A stretch of DNA of 17,104 nucleotides. Origin: Bacteroidales bacterium. GTDB lineage: Bacteria > Bacteroidota > Bacteroidia > Bacteroidales > Dysgonomonadaceae. Position 1 is the stretch's first letter, and each line of letters begins with the position of its first letter. The position numbers were made by a program, and so were the translations under genes. Below are positions 8,483 to 15,799 of the stretch, piece after piece. Under the pieces are notes generated by a model. The model was not told the DNA's origin. It made no database searches and saw nothing but the letters and a program-made list of their open reading frames with translations. The stretch covers positions 1 to 17,104 of the forward strand of contig JAAZLV010000210.1 in assembly GCA_012799155.1 (NCBI GenBank), given 5' to 3'.

Positions 8483-9043
8483 TTACTTCCCGCCACGATT
8501 CAGATATCCATTGTATGAAACTACCTCCGGCAAAGACTTTCGTCTCTTGGGACGCAAGGGTTGGCGACTGTAACCGATCACGATGTCGAGCCATACCCTC
8601 TTGTTGTCTGGAATGGCAAGAAGTTCTCTCATCTTCGGTTCGTTGAACCAACCCAGGATACAGGATCCCAACCCTTCTGCATGTGCAGCCAGGGTGATGT
8701 GTGCCGCCAAGATTCCCAGATCCATCTGGGCGTAATCCTTCTGCTTCACCCATCCGCCGATGCCTGAGGAGAGGTTCACCCGCTCCTCTACCAGCAGGAT
8801 ATGCACCGGAGCCTGTTTTGTGAAATGGTTCATCCCCAAGGCGCGGGCAGAGGTGGCATCGGCCACTTTGTTCCTGAGCTCCGGTTCATCCACCACAATC
8901 ATGTGCCAGGGCTGTGCGTTGCATGCAGAAGGTGCCAGGCGGGCTGCCTCGAGGATGCGCTCAATTTTCTCTTTTTCCACCGGACGCTCCTGGTCGAAGG
9001 AGCGGTCACTCTGCCGGGTTGAAACAAGTTCCAGGAAATCCAT
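8483..9043 (-). CDS. Nitroreductase-family FMN-dependent oxidoreductase
   Basis: NAD(P)H:FMN oxidoreductase of the nitroreductase fold, 186 residues, a normal length for the small members. Seen: the N-terminal phosphate-binding stretch STRQSDRSFDQERPV, the AARLAPSACNAQPWHMIVV motif that lines the FMN site at about residues 33-51, and the C-terminal EGLGSCILGWF segment followed by IVIGYSRQPLRPKRRK, typical of this family. The physiological substrate cannot be told; members reduce quinones, nitro compounds or enones, and some act in ring-reducing or dehalogenating reactions. It begins 2 bases after the riboflavin synthase stop, so the two are almost certainly translated from one mRNA, pairing a flavin enzyme with a flavin-synthesis gene. 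The stop is TAA at 8483-8485. Confidence 0.92.
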   Translation of the reverse strand: MDFLELVSTRQSDRSFDQERPVEKEKIERILEAARLAPSACNAQPWHMIVVDEPELRNKVADATSARALGMNHFTKQAPVHILLVEERVNLSSGIGGWVKQKDYAQMDLGILAAHITLAAHAEGLGSCILGWFNEPKMRELLAIPDNKRVWLDIVIGYSRQPLRPKRRKSLPEVVSYNGYLNRGGK

Positions 9044-9045
9044 TG

Positions 9046-9651
9046 TTATCCGTTCAAAGCCACGATGCGGCTGATATACTTGCCTATGATGTCGAACTCC
9101 AGGTTCACCACCGATCCATCCTTGATTTGGTGGAAGTTGGTATACTCATATGTATAGGGGATGATGGCTACCTTGAAGCTGTTCTCGGTAGGCTCAACCA
9201 CCGTAAGGCTCACCCCGTTCACGGTGACGGAACCCTTGTCAACGGTTAGATAGCCCTTTTTTGCCATCTCCCTGTCGAATGTATATTCAAAGGTGAAGTA
9301 CCAACTGCCATCCGCCTCGGTCACCGAGCGGCAGACAGCGGTCTGATCCACATGACCCTGCACGATGTGGCCATCGAGACGACCGTTCATCAGCATGCTG
9401 CGCTCCAGATTTACCTTGCTGCCCACCTCGAGCAATCCAAGATTGGAACGTTCCAGCGTCTCTCGTATCGCTGTCACGGTATAAGTATCCCCCTCAATAG
9501 AGACCACCGTAAGGCATACGCCGTTGTGAGAAATGCTTTGGTCTACTTTCAGCTCATTGGTGAAGGAGCATCGCAGTGTGAGGTGCAGGTTCCCTTTCTC
9601 CCGGTTCAGTGCGACCACCGTGGCCGCCTCTTCTACAATTCCTGAAAACAT
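9046..9651 (-). CDS. ribE: Riboflavin synthase, alpha subunit
   Basis: Dismutates two molecules of 6,7-dimethyl-8-ribityllumazine to riboflavin and a pyrimidinedione, the last step of riboflavin synthesis in the cytosol. At 201 residues it has the family length. The two tandem lumazine-binding domains are plain: domain 1 opens with MFSGIVEE and contains GVCLTV at 43-48; domain 2 follows GHIVQGHVD at 94-102 and contains GVSLTV at 146-151. The N-terminal Met-Phe and the catalytic-region His/Cys residues of the family are present. The gene starts 45 bases after the M13 peptidase stop and runs directly into the nitroreductase gene. I see no FMN riboswitch in the short upstream gap, so expression probably depends on read-through from upstream. 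The symbol ribE follows the Bacillus/Bacteroides convention (ribC in E. coli). Confidence 0.97.
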   Translation of the reverse strand: MFSGIVEEAATVVALNREKGNLHLTLRCSFTNELKVDQSISHNGVCLTVVSIEGDTYTVTAIRETLERSNLGLLEVGSKVNLERSMLMNGRLDGHIVQGHVDQTAVCRSVTEADGSWYFTFEYTFDREMAKKGYLTVDKGSVTVNGVSLTVVEPTENSFKVAIIPYTYEYTNFHQIKDGSVVNLEFDIIGKYISRIVALNG

Positions 9652-9696
9652 ATCTGTTGATGAGTTGATTCGTTTATGTGATGATGTCGTGAAATT

Positions 9697-11730
9697 TTAC
9701 CAAATGGATGCCCGTTTCTCTTTCGGCAACCACAGCGGGTCGGAGGAGGTGATGTTGAATGCATCGTACCACGCATCCACATGGGGCACTGCTCCGTCGA
9801 CACGCCACCTTCCCAGCGAATGGGGATCGATCTTTGTCAGGCGCAGAATCTCCGCGTCACGCACATTGCCCGCCCAGAGGGCTGCATAGCTCAGGAAGAA
9901 ACGTTGTGCCGGTGTGAAACCGTCGATTGCCTCTCCTGCAGCAGCCTGGTCAGTCTTCATGAATGCATGATAGGAAACCTGCATACCGCCTTGGTCGGCA
10001 ATGTTTTCGCCCAGCGTGAAGGTGCCGTTGGCACGTACGGTGTCCAACACCGTGATCGCATCGAAGTGATCTACCAACACTCTGGCACGCTCATCAAAAC
10101 GGGCTGCATCATCGGCTGTCCACCACTCTGCAAGATTGCCCTCTTTGTCGAACTTGCGTCCCTGGTCATCAAAGCCGTGGGTCATCTCGTGACCGATCAC
10201 CACGCCGATACCGCCATAGTTGATTGCATCATCGCCATCCATGTAGAAGAAGGGAGGTTGCAGGATACCTGCAGGGAAGCAGATCTCATTGGAGGAGGGG
10301 TTGTAGTAGGCGTTCACCGTCTGAGGAGACATGAACCACTTGCTTTTGTCCACAGGCTGACCCAGTTCGCTGATCATCTCAGCATATTCAAACTCGGAGG
10401 CACGGACCATGTTCTGCCAGTAAGAGTCGTCTTGGACTTCCAAGGTAGTATAGTCCTTCCACTTGTCGGGATAACCGATCTTTACCGTGAAGGTGGCCAG
10501 CTTCTCATGTGCCTTGGCCTTTGTCTCGTCGCTCATCCATTCCAGCTGGCTGATACGTTCTCCCAAAGCTATTGAGAGGTTGTCTACCAGGGTGAGCATC
10601 CTCTCTTTTGCCTGCGGCGGAAAATATTGCTCCACGTAGAGTTGTCCTACCGCTTCTCCCAGAGCTCCGTTCACTGCATCGATTGTCCTGCGCCAGCGGG
10701 GACGTAGTTCCTTGCTGCCGCTAAGTGTCTTGCCATAGAACTCGAAGTTGGCTTCCACAAAGGCATCGCTAAGATATCCGGCAGCTGAGTTGATCACCTT
10801 CCAACTAAGATAGTCCTGCAGTGATGCCAGCGGCTCCTGCTCAATAATTGCGATGGCGGCCTTCACCGGTTCGGGATGAGACACGTTGAGACTATCCAGA
10901 CCGGGAGCGCCCACCTCGCTGAAGTAAAGATCCCAGTTAAAGGGAGCGACTGCGGCTGGAAGATCCTCCACTTTCATCTTATGGTAGTTAAGCTCAGGGA
11001 TACGACGCATCTCGCGGGTGATATGTGCCTTTGCAAGTGCTGTCTCTATCCGCATCACGTTTGCGGCTGCCTGGACGGCTTTGGCCTCGTCATAACCGGC
11101 ATTGCTAAACTGTGTTTCCATCAGCTTGACATATGCTTCACGCAACGATTTTGAATGATCATCCTCCAACAGGTAATAGTCGCGATCGCCCATACCAATG
11201 CCTGACTGATAGAGGTGTACAATATTCATCGAGCTGTTCTTGTCGTCCGGACCCACGGCAAAGCCAAAGAAAGGATTACCGGCAAAGCGGCTCACCTGCG
11301 CGGTCAGGCGTATCACATCCTCTTTATCCTTTGCGGCAGCAATAGCCTCCAGTTGCGGGAGGATGGGTTCAGCTCCCTGCTCATTGAGCCGGACACTGTC
11401 TATACCCATGCGATAAAGATCTCCCACTTTTTGAGCATTCGATCCTGCGGGATGCTCCTCACTGCCGAGGGCTTCTATCAGCGACTGGATCTGCTGCTGG
11501 TTCTCCTCACGCAGCTTGTCGAACGAACCGTAGCGTGCATACTCATCGGGGATGGGATTGGCTTGCTGCCATCCGCCCGTGGCATATTGATAGAAACTTT
11601 CGCCGGGAGCTGCAGTGGTATCCATAAAAGATAGATCCAGCCCCTCCGGTTGTTGCGCGTTTTTTTGCTGTGTACAGCTGATCAATGTCATTGCAGAAAC
11701 AATTGTGAGTAGGTAAAATATCGCTTTCAT
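9697..11730 (-). CDS. M13-family (neprilysin/PepO-like) zinc metallopeptidase, lipoprotein
   Basis: Secreted zinc endopeptidase that cleaves short peptides, anchored to an envelope membrane by lipid. The 677-residue product opens with a lipoprotein signal ending in LISC, Cys19. The M13 N-terminal domain fills about residues 40-430. The catalytic domain follows: NAYYNPSSNEICFPAGIL near 473-490, the zinc motif HEMTH at 514-518, the third ligand in ENIAD at 575-579, FFLSYAALWAGNVR near 612-625, and a substrate-binding Arg in GRWRVDG near 640-646. All catalytic residues of the family are present, so it should be active. The start is ATG 11730, with a perfect -7 element just upstream. Residue 580 is Gln in ENIADQGG, where Leu is more usual. 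PepO-type peptidases serve peptide nutrition or signal-peptide turnover; which applies is unknown. Confidence 0.95.
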   Translation of the reverse strand: MKAIFYLLTIVSAMTLISCTQQKNAQQPEGLDLSFMDTTAAPGESFYQYATGGWQQANPIPDEYARYGSFDKLREENQQQIQSLIEALGSEEHPAGSNAQKVGDLYRMGIDSVRLNEQGAEPILPQLEAIAAAKDKEDVIRLTAQVSRFAGNPFFGFAVGPDDKNSSMNIVHLYQSGIGMGDRDYYLLEDDHSKSLREAYVKLMETQFSNAGYDEAKAVQAAANVMRIETALAKAHITREMRRIPELNYHKMKVEDLPAAVAPFNWDLYFSEVGAPGLDSLNVSHPEPVKAAIAIIEQEPLASLQDYLSWKVINSAAGYLSDAFVEANFEFYGKTLSGSKELRPRWRRTIDAVNGALGEAVGQLYVEQYFPPQAKERMLTLVDNLSIALGERISQLEWMSDETKAKAHEKLATFTVKIGYPDKWKDYTTLEVQDDSYWQNMVRASEFEYAEMISELGQPVDKSKWFMSPQTVNAYYNPSSNEICFPAGILQPPFFYMDGDDAINYGGIGVVIGHEMTHGFDDQGRKFDKEGNLAEWWTADDAARFDERARVLVDHFDAITVLDTVRANGTFTLGENIADQGGMQVSYHAFMKTDQAAAGEAIDGFTPAQRFFLSYAALWAGNVRDAEILRLTKIDPHSLGRWRVDGAVPHVDAWYDAFNITSSDPLWLPKEKRASIW

Positions 11731-11755
11731 AATAGTCCGGTTTATAGATTGGTTG

Positions 11756-11763
11756 CAAAGTTA
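11756..11763 (-). promoter_or_regulatory. -7 promoter element of the M13 peptidase gene
   Basis: The minus strand reads TAACTTTG, a full match to the Bacteroidota consensus TAnnTTTG, 25 bases before the ATG at 11730. The upstream -33 region is T-rich without a well-placed TTG. This gives a short leader and lets the peptidase, ribE and nitroreductase genes be transcribed apart from dapA. Confidence 0.55.
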
Positions 11764-11784
11764 CGAAAAAAAAGCAACGGAAAA

Positions 11785-12675
11785 TCACTCTTTCAGTCGC
11801 GTCAGCTCCTCGCTGATCAATCGTTCCGTGTTCTGGCTCACCGGCACCAGCGGCAATCGTACCACATTGTGCACCATTCCCCGTTGATAAAGCAAATACT
11901 TCACTCCACTGGGGTTGCCATCTACGAACATGAGGTGAAACAAGTTGTTGAAATCTTCCTCCATCTGTTTACGGGCGTTCAGGGCGTCACCGTTGAGGGC
12001 ATGCTTTACCAGCCATGCCATCTTATTGGGAAAGGCATTGCCAAAGACAGAGATGACACCCACACCACCCATTGAGATCACGTCGGTTGTGACCGCATCA
12101 TCACCCGAGATCACCTGAAACCCTTCCGGTGCCCCGTCGATAATTGATTTTATCTGATTCAGATCACCCGAAGCCTCCTTGATTGCAATGATATTTTTGC
12201 AATCGCGCGCCAGACGCAGTGTCGTTTCAGCGCTCATGTTCATGCCGGTACGTCCCGGCACGTTGTAGAGGATAATCGGAAGTGGAGATGCCTGCGACAA
12301 GGCGTAAAAATGGCGATAAAGGCCTTCCTGAGTAGGTTTGTTATAGTAGGGTGTTACAGAAAGGAAAGCACTTATGCCGGTGGTGTCACAGCTTCGCATC
12401 TCTTCAGCCACCTCCAGGGTATTGTTACCCCCTACCCCCTTCACGACAGGGATGCGGCCGTTTACCCTCTCCACGATGAAACGGGCTACCTCTGTTTTCT
12501 CCTGTTTCGAGAGAGTGGGCGTCTCGGCAGTGGTACCCAGTGCCACGATATAATCGGTGCCGTTTGAGATCTGATATTCAATTATATTGGAGAGTGCTCC
12601 CCAATCAATGGATCCATCTTCGTTGAAAGGAGTGATCAGGGCCACTCCCAAACCCCTGAAATTGACTTTTGTCAT
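11785..12675 (-). CDS. dapA: 4-hydroxy-tetrahydrodipicolinate synthase
   Basis: Condenses pyruvate with aspartate semialdehyde in the first committed step of the diaminopimelate/lysine pathway (cytosol, TIM barrel). From ATG 12675 the product has 296 residues, the usual length. Catalytic residues are in place: Schiff-base Lys166 in IAIKEASGD, Tyr137 and Arg142 in YNVPGRTG, and Tyr111 in TPYYNKP. The pyruvate-binding loop reads GTTAETPTL at 47-55 instead of the common GTTGES/T. The open frame continues upstream to 12765, but the extra 30 residues are lysine-rich leader sequence crossing the promoter, whereas family homology begins at TKVNFRGLG, so the shorter start is chosen. It is divergent from hydG and 54 bases upstream of the M13 gene. 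Related N-acetylneuraminate lyases share the fold, but the motifs here fit DapA. Confidence 0.95.
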   Translation of the reverse strand: MTKVNFRGLGVALITPFNEDGSIDWGALSNIIEYQISNGTDYIVALGTTAETPTLSKQEKTEVARFIVERVNGRIPVVKGVGGNNTLEVAEEMRSCDTTGISAFLSVTPYYNKPTQEGLYRHFYALSQASPLPIILYNVPGRTGMNMSAETTLRLARDCKNIIAIKEASGDLNQIKSIIDGAPEGFQVISGDDAVTTDVISMGGVGVISVFGNAFPNKMAWLVKHALNGDALNARKQMEEDFNNLFHLMFVDGNPSGVKYLLYQRGMVHNVVRLPLVPVSQNTERLISEELTRLKE

Positions 12676-12745
12676 GAAATGTTTCTTTTTTCCGGCAAAA
12701 TAACCCCTCAGAGAGGCTTTTTTTGAATAAAATGATTTTTCAATG

Positions 12746-12753
12746 CAAAGGTA
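12746..12753 (-). promoter_or_regulatory. -7 promoter element of dapA
   Basis: The minus strand reads TACCTTTG, a full match to TAnnTTTG, 70 bases before the dapA ATG. Transcription from here would give a leader of about 65 bases and would exclude the upstream in-frame extension. No good -33 TTG is seen at the standard distance. The leader carries only a 4-bp hairpin and nothing resembling a lysine riboswitch. Confidence 0.55.
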
Positions 12754-12832
12754 CACAATTTTCAAAAATCACCACAGTGAACGGCTTAAAAAATAGATTG
12801 ATTGCTATCTCAGGAGAGAGAAAATTATTGCC

Positions 12833-12840
12833 TATCTTTG
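12833..12840 (+). promoter_or_regulatory. -7 promoter element of hydG
   Basis: TATCTTTG is a full match to the Bacteroidota -7 consensus, 26 bases before the GTG start of hydG. A TTG at the -33 distance is not evident, so an activator may be needed. It lies 79 bases from the dapA -7 element, facing the other way. Confidence 0.55.
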
Positions 12841-12866
12841 TTAGACCATCACGAAAATAAAACACT

Positions 12867-14288
12867 GTGAAATTCAGACCTGAATCATACCGCATACCGG
12901 ATGAACCGATGAAACCTTTCATCGACCCGGAAGAGATATGGGAGCTACTCAACCGTCCGACTTCCAGCGACCGGGAAGTGGAGCAGGTGATCTCCCGCTC
13001 TCTCGATAAAAATCGCCTCACACTGGCCGAAGTGGCCATACTTTTGAATGCAGAAACCCAACATCAGTCAGAGCTCATCAAAGAGGGTGCACGAGAGTTG
13101 AAACGCAAAATCTACGGCAACCGCGTGGTGCTCTTTGCCCCACTCTATGTTGGCAACAAATGCTCGAACGATTGTACCTATTGCGGCTTCCGCTCTTCCA
13201 ACAGGGCGCAGGTGCGTAAGACCCTGACCGGCGAAGAGCTGGTGAAAGAGATCGAGGCGCTCGAAGATAACGGTCAGAAGAGACTGATCCTGGTTTACGG
13301 CGAACATGCGGAGTATGATCCGACCTACATCGCGGAGACTGTTCGCACCGCCTACCGGGTGAAGAAGGGAAACGGCGAGATCCGGAGGGTGAACATCAAT
13401 GCCGCACCCCTCTCCATCGAAGGGTTCCGCACCGTGAGGGAGGCAGGCATCGGCACCTATCAGATCTTCCAGGAGACCTACCACCCGGAGGCTTACAAAC
13501 AATACCATCTGCGGGGAAAGAAGGCCGACTACGAGAATCGCCTCACTGCGCTCGACAGGGCGCAGGAGGCAGGATTGGATGATGTGGGCATTGGCGCCCT
13601 CTTCGGACTCTACGACTGGCGTTTCGAGGTGATGGCGCTGGTGCGTCACACCAACCATCTGGAAGCCTGCTACAACGTGGGACCTCATACCATCTCATTC
13701 CCGCGCATCAAGGATGCCTCCATGCTGCACCTGGGCGACCGCTATTTCGTGTCGGATCCCGATTTCTCGCGACTGGTGGCCATTCTCCGCCTGGCAGTAC
13801 CCTATACCGGCATGATCCTCACCGCACGTGAACCGGCGGCACTGCGCAATGAGCTCCTGCAGTTTGGCGTATCACAGATAGACGGTGGCACCCGCATCGA
13901 GCTGGGGAGCTACACCGAGAAGGAGCAACCGCACGACCTCAACAAGGGGCAGTTCCTGATTCACGACGACCGCTCCCTGAACGAAATCATCGAGGAACTG
14001 CTGGCGCAGGATATGCTGCCCTCGTTCTGCACCGCCTGTTACCGGTTGGGGCGCACCGGCGAACACTTCATGGAATTCTCGGTTCCGGGCTTCATCAAAC
14101 GGTTCTGTACCCCCAACGCGGTGCTCACACTGGCAGAGTACCTGGTGGATTATGCCCCGGAAAAAACGGCACGGAAGGGATGGGAGGTGATTGAACAAAA
14201 CATCCATCAACTGAACAAAGAAGTAGCGGGTGAAGTACGCAAGCGAATCGAAAAGATCAAACAAGGGGAAAGGGACCTCTATTTTTAG
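12867..14288 (+). CDS. hydG: [FeFe] hydrogenase maturase HydG (radical SAM)
   Basis: Radical SAM enzyme that cleaves tyrosine to p-cresol plus dehydroglycine and turns the latter into CO and cyanide, giving an Fe(CO)2(CN)-cysteine precursor of the H-cluster. The 473-residue length is standard. Seen: the SAM [4Fe-4S] motif CSNDCTYC with Cys99, 103 and 106 (the CX3CX2C form), and the HydG-specific C-terminal cluster motif CX2CX22C at Cys388, 391 and 414 in FCTACYRLGRTGEHFMEF and FCTPNA. The second motif separates HydG from tyrosine lyase ThiH. The start is GTG 12867, 26 bases after a perfect -7 element; an in-frame ATG at 12909 would trim 14 residues and is possible. It is the first of three maturase genes in the order G-F-E, with a 238-base gap before hydF. 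Confidence 0.97.
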   Translation: MKFRPESYRIPDEPMKPFIDPEEIWELLNRPTSSDREVEQVISRSLDKNRLTLAEVAILLNAETQHQSELIKEGARELKRKIYGNRVVLFAPLYVGNKCSNDCTYCGFRSSNRAQVRKTLTGEELVKEIEALEDNGQKRLILVYGEHAEYDPTYIAETVRTAYRVKKGNGEIRRVNINAAPLSIEGFRTVREAGIGTYQIFQETYHPEAYKQYHLRGKKADYENRLTALDRAQEAGLDDVGIGALFGLYDWRFEVMALVRHTNHLEACYNVGPHTISFPRIKDASMLHLGDRYFVSDPDFSRLVAILRLAVPYTGMILTAREPAALRNELLQFGVSQIDGGTRIELGSYTEKEQPHDLNKGQFLIHDDRSLNEIIEELLAQDMLPSFCTACYRLGRTGEHFMEFSVPGFIKRFCTPNAVLTLAEYLVDYAPEKTARKGWEVIEQNIHQLNKEVAGEVRKRIEKIKQGERDLYF

Positions 14289-14350
14289 CGTAACATTGCA
14301 ACATGCATGCATTAGAATTCGCTACATATACAACCTATATTCATCTTATT

Positions 14351-14367
14351 TGACTCGTAACTGACTC
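14351..14367 (+). repeat. Short direct repeat in the hydG-hydF gap
   Basis: TGACTC occurs twice (14351-14356 and 14362-14367), 11 bases apart. The spacing equals the period of the nearby tandem array, so this may be a worn outer part of it or chance. Confidence 0.4.
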
Positions 14368-14384
14368 TTTTCTGGTTCGAATCT

Positions 14385-14439
14385 ATTAGAACCATATTAG
14401 AACCATATTAGAACGAGATTAGAGCGAGATTAGAACGAG
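14385..14439 (+). repeat. Five-copy 11-bp tandem repeat between hydG and hydF
   Basis: Five head-to-tail 11-base units: ATTAGAACCAT (14385-14395 and 14396-14406), ATTAGAACGAG (14407-14417), ATTAGAGCGAG (14418-14428) and ATTAGAACGAG (14429-14439). Degenerate AACGA-containing pieces continue to about 14480. The gap 14289-14526 holds no credible gene, and an 11-base period is not compatible with a simple peptide repeat in one frame. The period is close to one helical turn, so identical sites fall on roughly the same face of DNA. That suits cooperative protein binding, but function is unproven; slipped-strand duplication alone would also make it. Confidence 0.9.
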
Positions 14440-14526
14440 TAACGAAGAAGACCCTAACGAGATGAACCTCTATCAACGAACTTTCAAACCTGTAAATTTC
14501 AAAATCATAAACATGTATTGCTAAGA

Positions 14527-15732
14527 ATGATCGTCAACACACTCCATATCGGCATCTTCGGCCGGAGGAACACCGGCAAAAGCACCCTGATCAACTGGCT
14601 CACCGGACAGGAAGTATCTCTCGTCTCATCGATGCCCGGCACCACCACCGATCCGGTGAAAAAATCGCTTGAAATACCGGGCATTGGCGCGGTGGTACTG
14701 ATTGACACCGCCGGCATAGATGATCTTGGGGAGCTGGGTTCACAACGCATTCGCCGGTCACAGGAGGTGATCAGCAAGGTGGACTGTGCCCTCCTGCTGA
14801 TAGCGGGGAACCAGTTCGGGGAGTATGAAGTACAGCTGATTGCTCAGTTTAAAGAACTCAATGTCCCCTATCTGATCCTGCACAACAAGAATGACATTGA
14901 CAAAATAGCCACCATCACGGAAACAGTGATCCGACATCACTCATCGGCTGAGATCATCGACATGCATACCGGTGATGACACATACAGAGAAGTGGTTTTG
15001 GAAGCGTTGAAGCGCATCATCCCTGATACGAAACAAGGGAACAACTCATTGATAGGCGATCTGGTGAAACCCGGGGAGGTGGTACTGATGATCACCCCCA
15101 TCGACAGCGAGGCACCGGAAGGACGTCTCATCCTGCCTCAAAACCAGGCGATTCGTGATGCCCTGGACCATGACTGCATCACTGTGGTGTTGAAGGAAAC
15201 CGAACTAAAAAACTTCATGGACAAAGGCATCAAGCCTGCCCTGGCAATCACCGACAGTCAGTTGTTCGGTGAGGTTGCACAGTTACTGCCGGAAGAGATC
15301 CCTCTCACCAGCTTCAGCATCCTATTTGCCCGACAAAAAGGTGATTTCGCTTCTTTTCTGAGGGGGACACCACACATCTCCAAACTAAAGGAGGGCGATC
15401 ATGTACTTTTACTTGAAAGTTGCACCCACCACAGCAGTTGCGACGACATCGGCAGGGTGAAAATCCCGAGACTGTTGCAGGCATTCACCGGCCATGTACT
15501 GCACTTCACCGTGGTCTCCGGTCTCTCATCTCTTCCAGCCGACATAAGAAAATATGCTCTGGTGATTCAGTGCGGGGGCTGCATGGTGACCCGCAGGCAA
15601 CTGATCAACCGGCTACGCCCGTTCATCGTTGCCGGAATCCCGGTGACAAACTACGGCATGACGCTGGCTTACATGAACGGCATCTTCGAACGGGCAACAG
15701 CGATGCTGAGCACCAATGAGGAAAAGGGCTGA
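14527..15732 (+). CDS. hydF: [FeFe] hydrogenase maturation GTPase HydF
   Basis: Scaffold/carrier that receives the 2Fe precursor from HydE and HydG and delivers it to apo-hydrogenase. From ATG 14527 the product has 401 residues. The N-terminal GTPase domain has Walker A GRRNTGKST at 12-20, Thr in PGTTTDPV, DTAG at 60-63 and NKND at 120-123. A dimerisation domain follows, then the C-terminal cluster domain with Cys299-X-His301 and Cys349/Cys352 in QCGGCM. The family motif is CXHX46-53HCXXC; the 46-residue spacing is kept but the second His is Gln348 here. The frame extends three codons upstream to a TTG (14518); ATG is preferred because the G-domain begins right after it. No promoter is clear in the preceding gap. 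It overlaps or nearly abuts hydE. Confidence 0.96.
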   Translation: MIVNTLHIGIFGRRNTGKSTLINWLTGQEVSLVSSMPGTTTDPVKKSLEIPGIGAVVLIDTAGIDDLGELGSQRIRRSQEVISKVDCALLLIAGNQFGEYEVQLIAQFKELNVPYLILHNKNDIDKIATITETVIRHHSSAEIIDMHTGDDTYREVVLEALKRIIPDTKQGNNSLIGDLVKPGEVVLMITPIDSEAPEGRLILPQNQAIRDALDHDCITVVLKETELKNFMDKGIKPALAITDSQLFGEVAQLLPEEIPLTSFSILFARQKGDFASFLRGTPHISKLKEGDHVLLLESCTHHSSCDDIGRVKIPRLLQAFTGHVLHFTVVSGLSSLPADIRKYALVIQCGGCMVTRRQLINRLRPFIVAGIPVTNYGMTLAYMNGIFERATAMLSTNEEKG

Positions 15733-15799
15733 TAACAAACAGAGCAGGGTCAACAGTAATCGATCTTCAATGAAAACAACGACATTGATGAATAAAGGA

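Noticed and set aside
9781..10575. A 264-codon open frame on the plus strand
   Set aside because: It lies wholly antisense to the M13 peptidase gene, whose motifs are intact; the reading shows no recognisable domain.
12706..12716. CCTC-AGA-GAGG followed by a T run on the plus strand, as a terminator or attenuator
   Set aside because: The stem is only 4 bp and the T run follows on the strand opposite dapA transcription.
12676..12765. Extended dapA N-terminus of 30 residues
   Set aside because: The extension runs over the -7 element and leader, is lysine-rich, and has no family counterpart; the ATG at 12675 matches known DapA starts.
13068..13688. A 206-codon open frame on the minus strand within hydG
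   Set aside because: Shadow of hydG codon structure; the plus strand carries all the HydG motifs.
14303..14312. Palindrome ATGCATGCAT after hydG as an operator
   Set aside because: A 10-bp palindrome of alternating purine-pyrimidine sequence is too short and isolated to support a site.
14372..14393. TGGTTCGAATCTATT resembles a tRNA T-loop, suggesting a tRNA or tRNA remnant
   Set aside because: The five bases on either side of the loop do not pair, and no acceptor, D or anticodon arms are found upstream.
14385..14450. Tandem units taken as a CRISPR array
   Set aside because: The units are 11 bases, directly adjacent, without spacers, and no cas genes are nearby.
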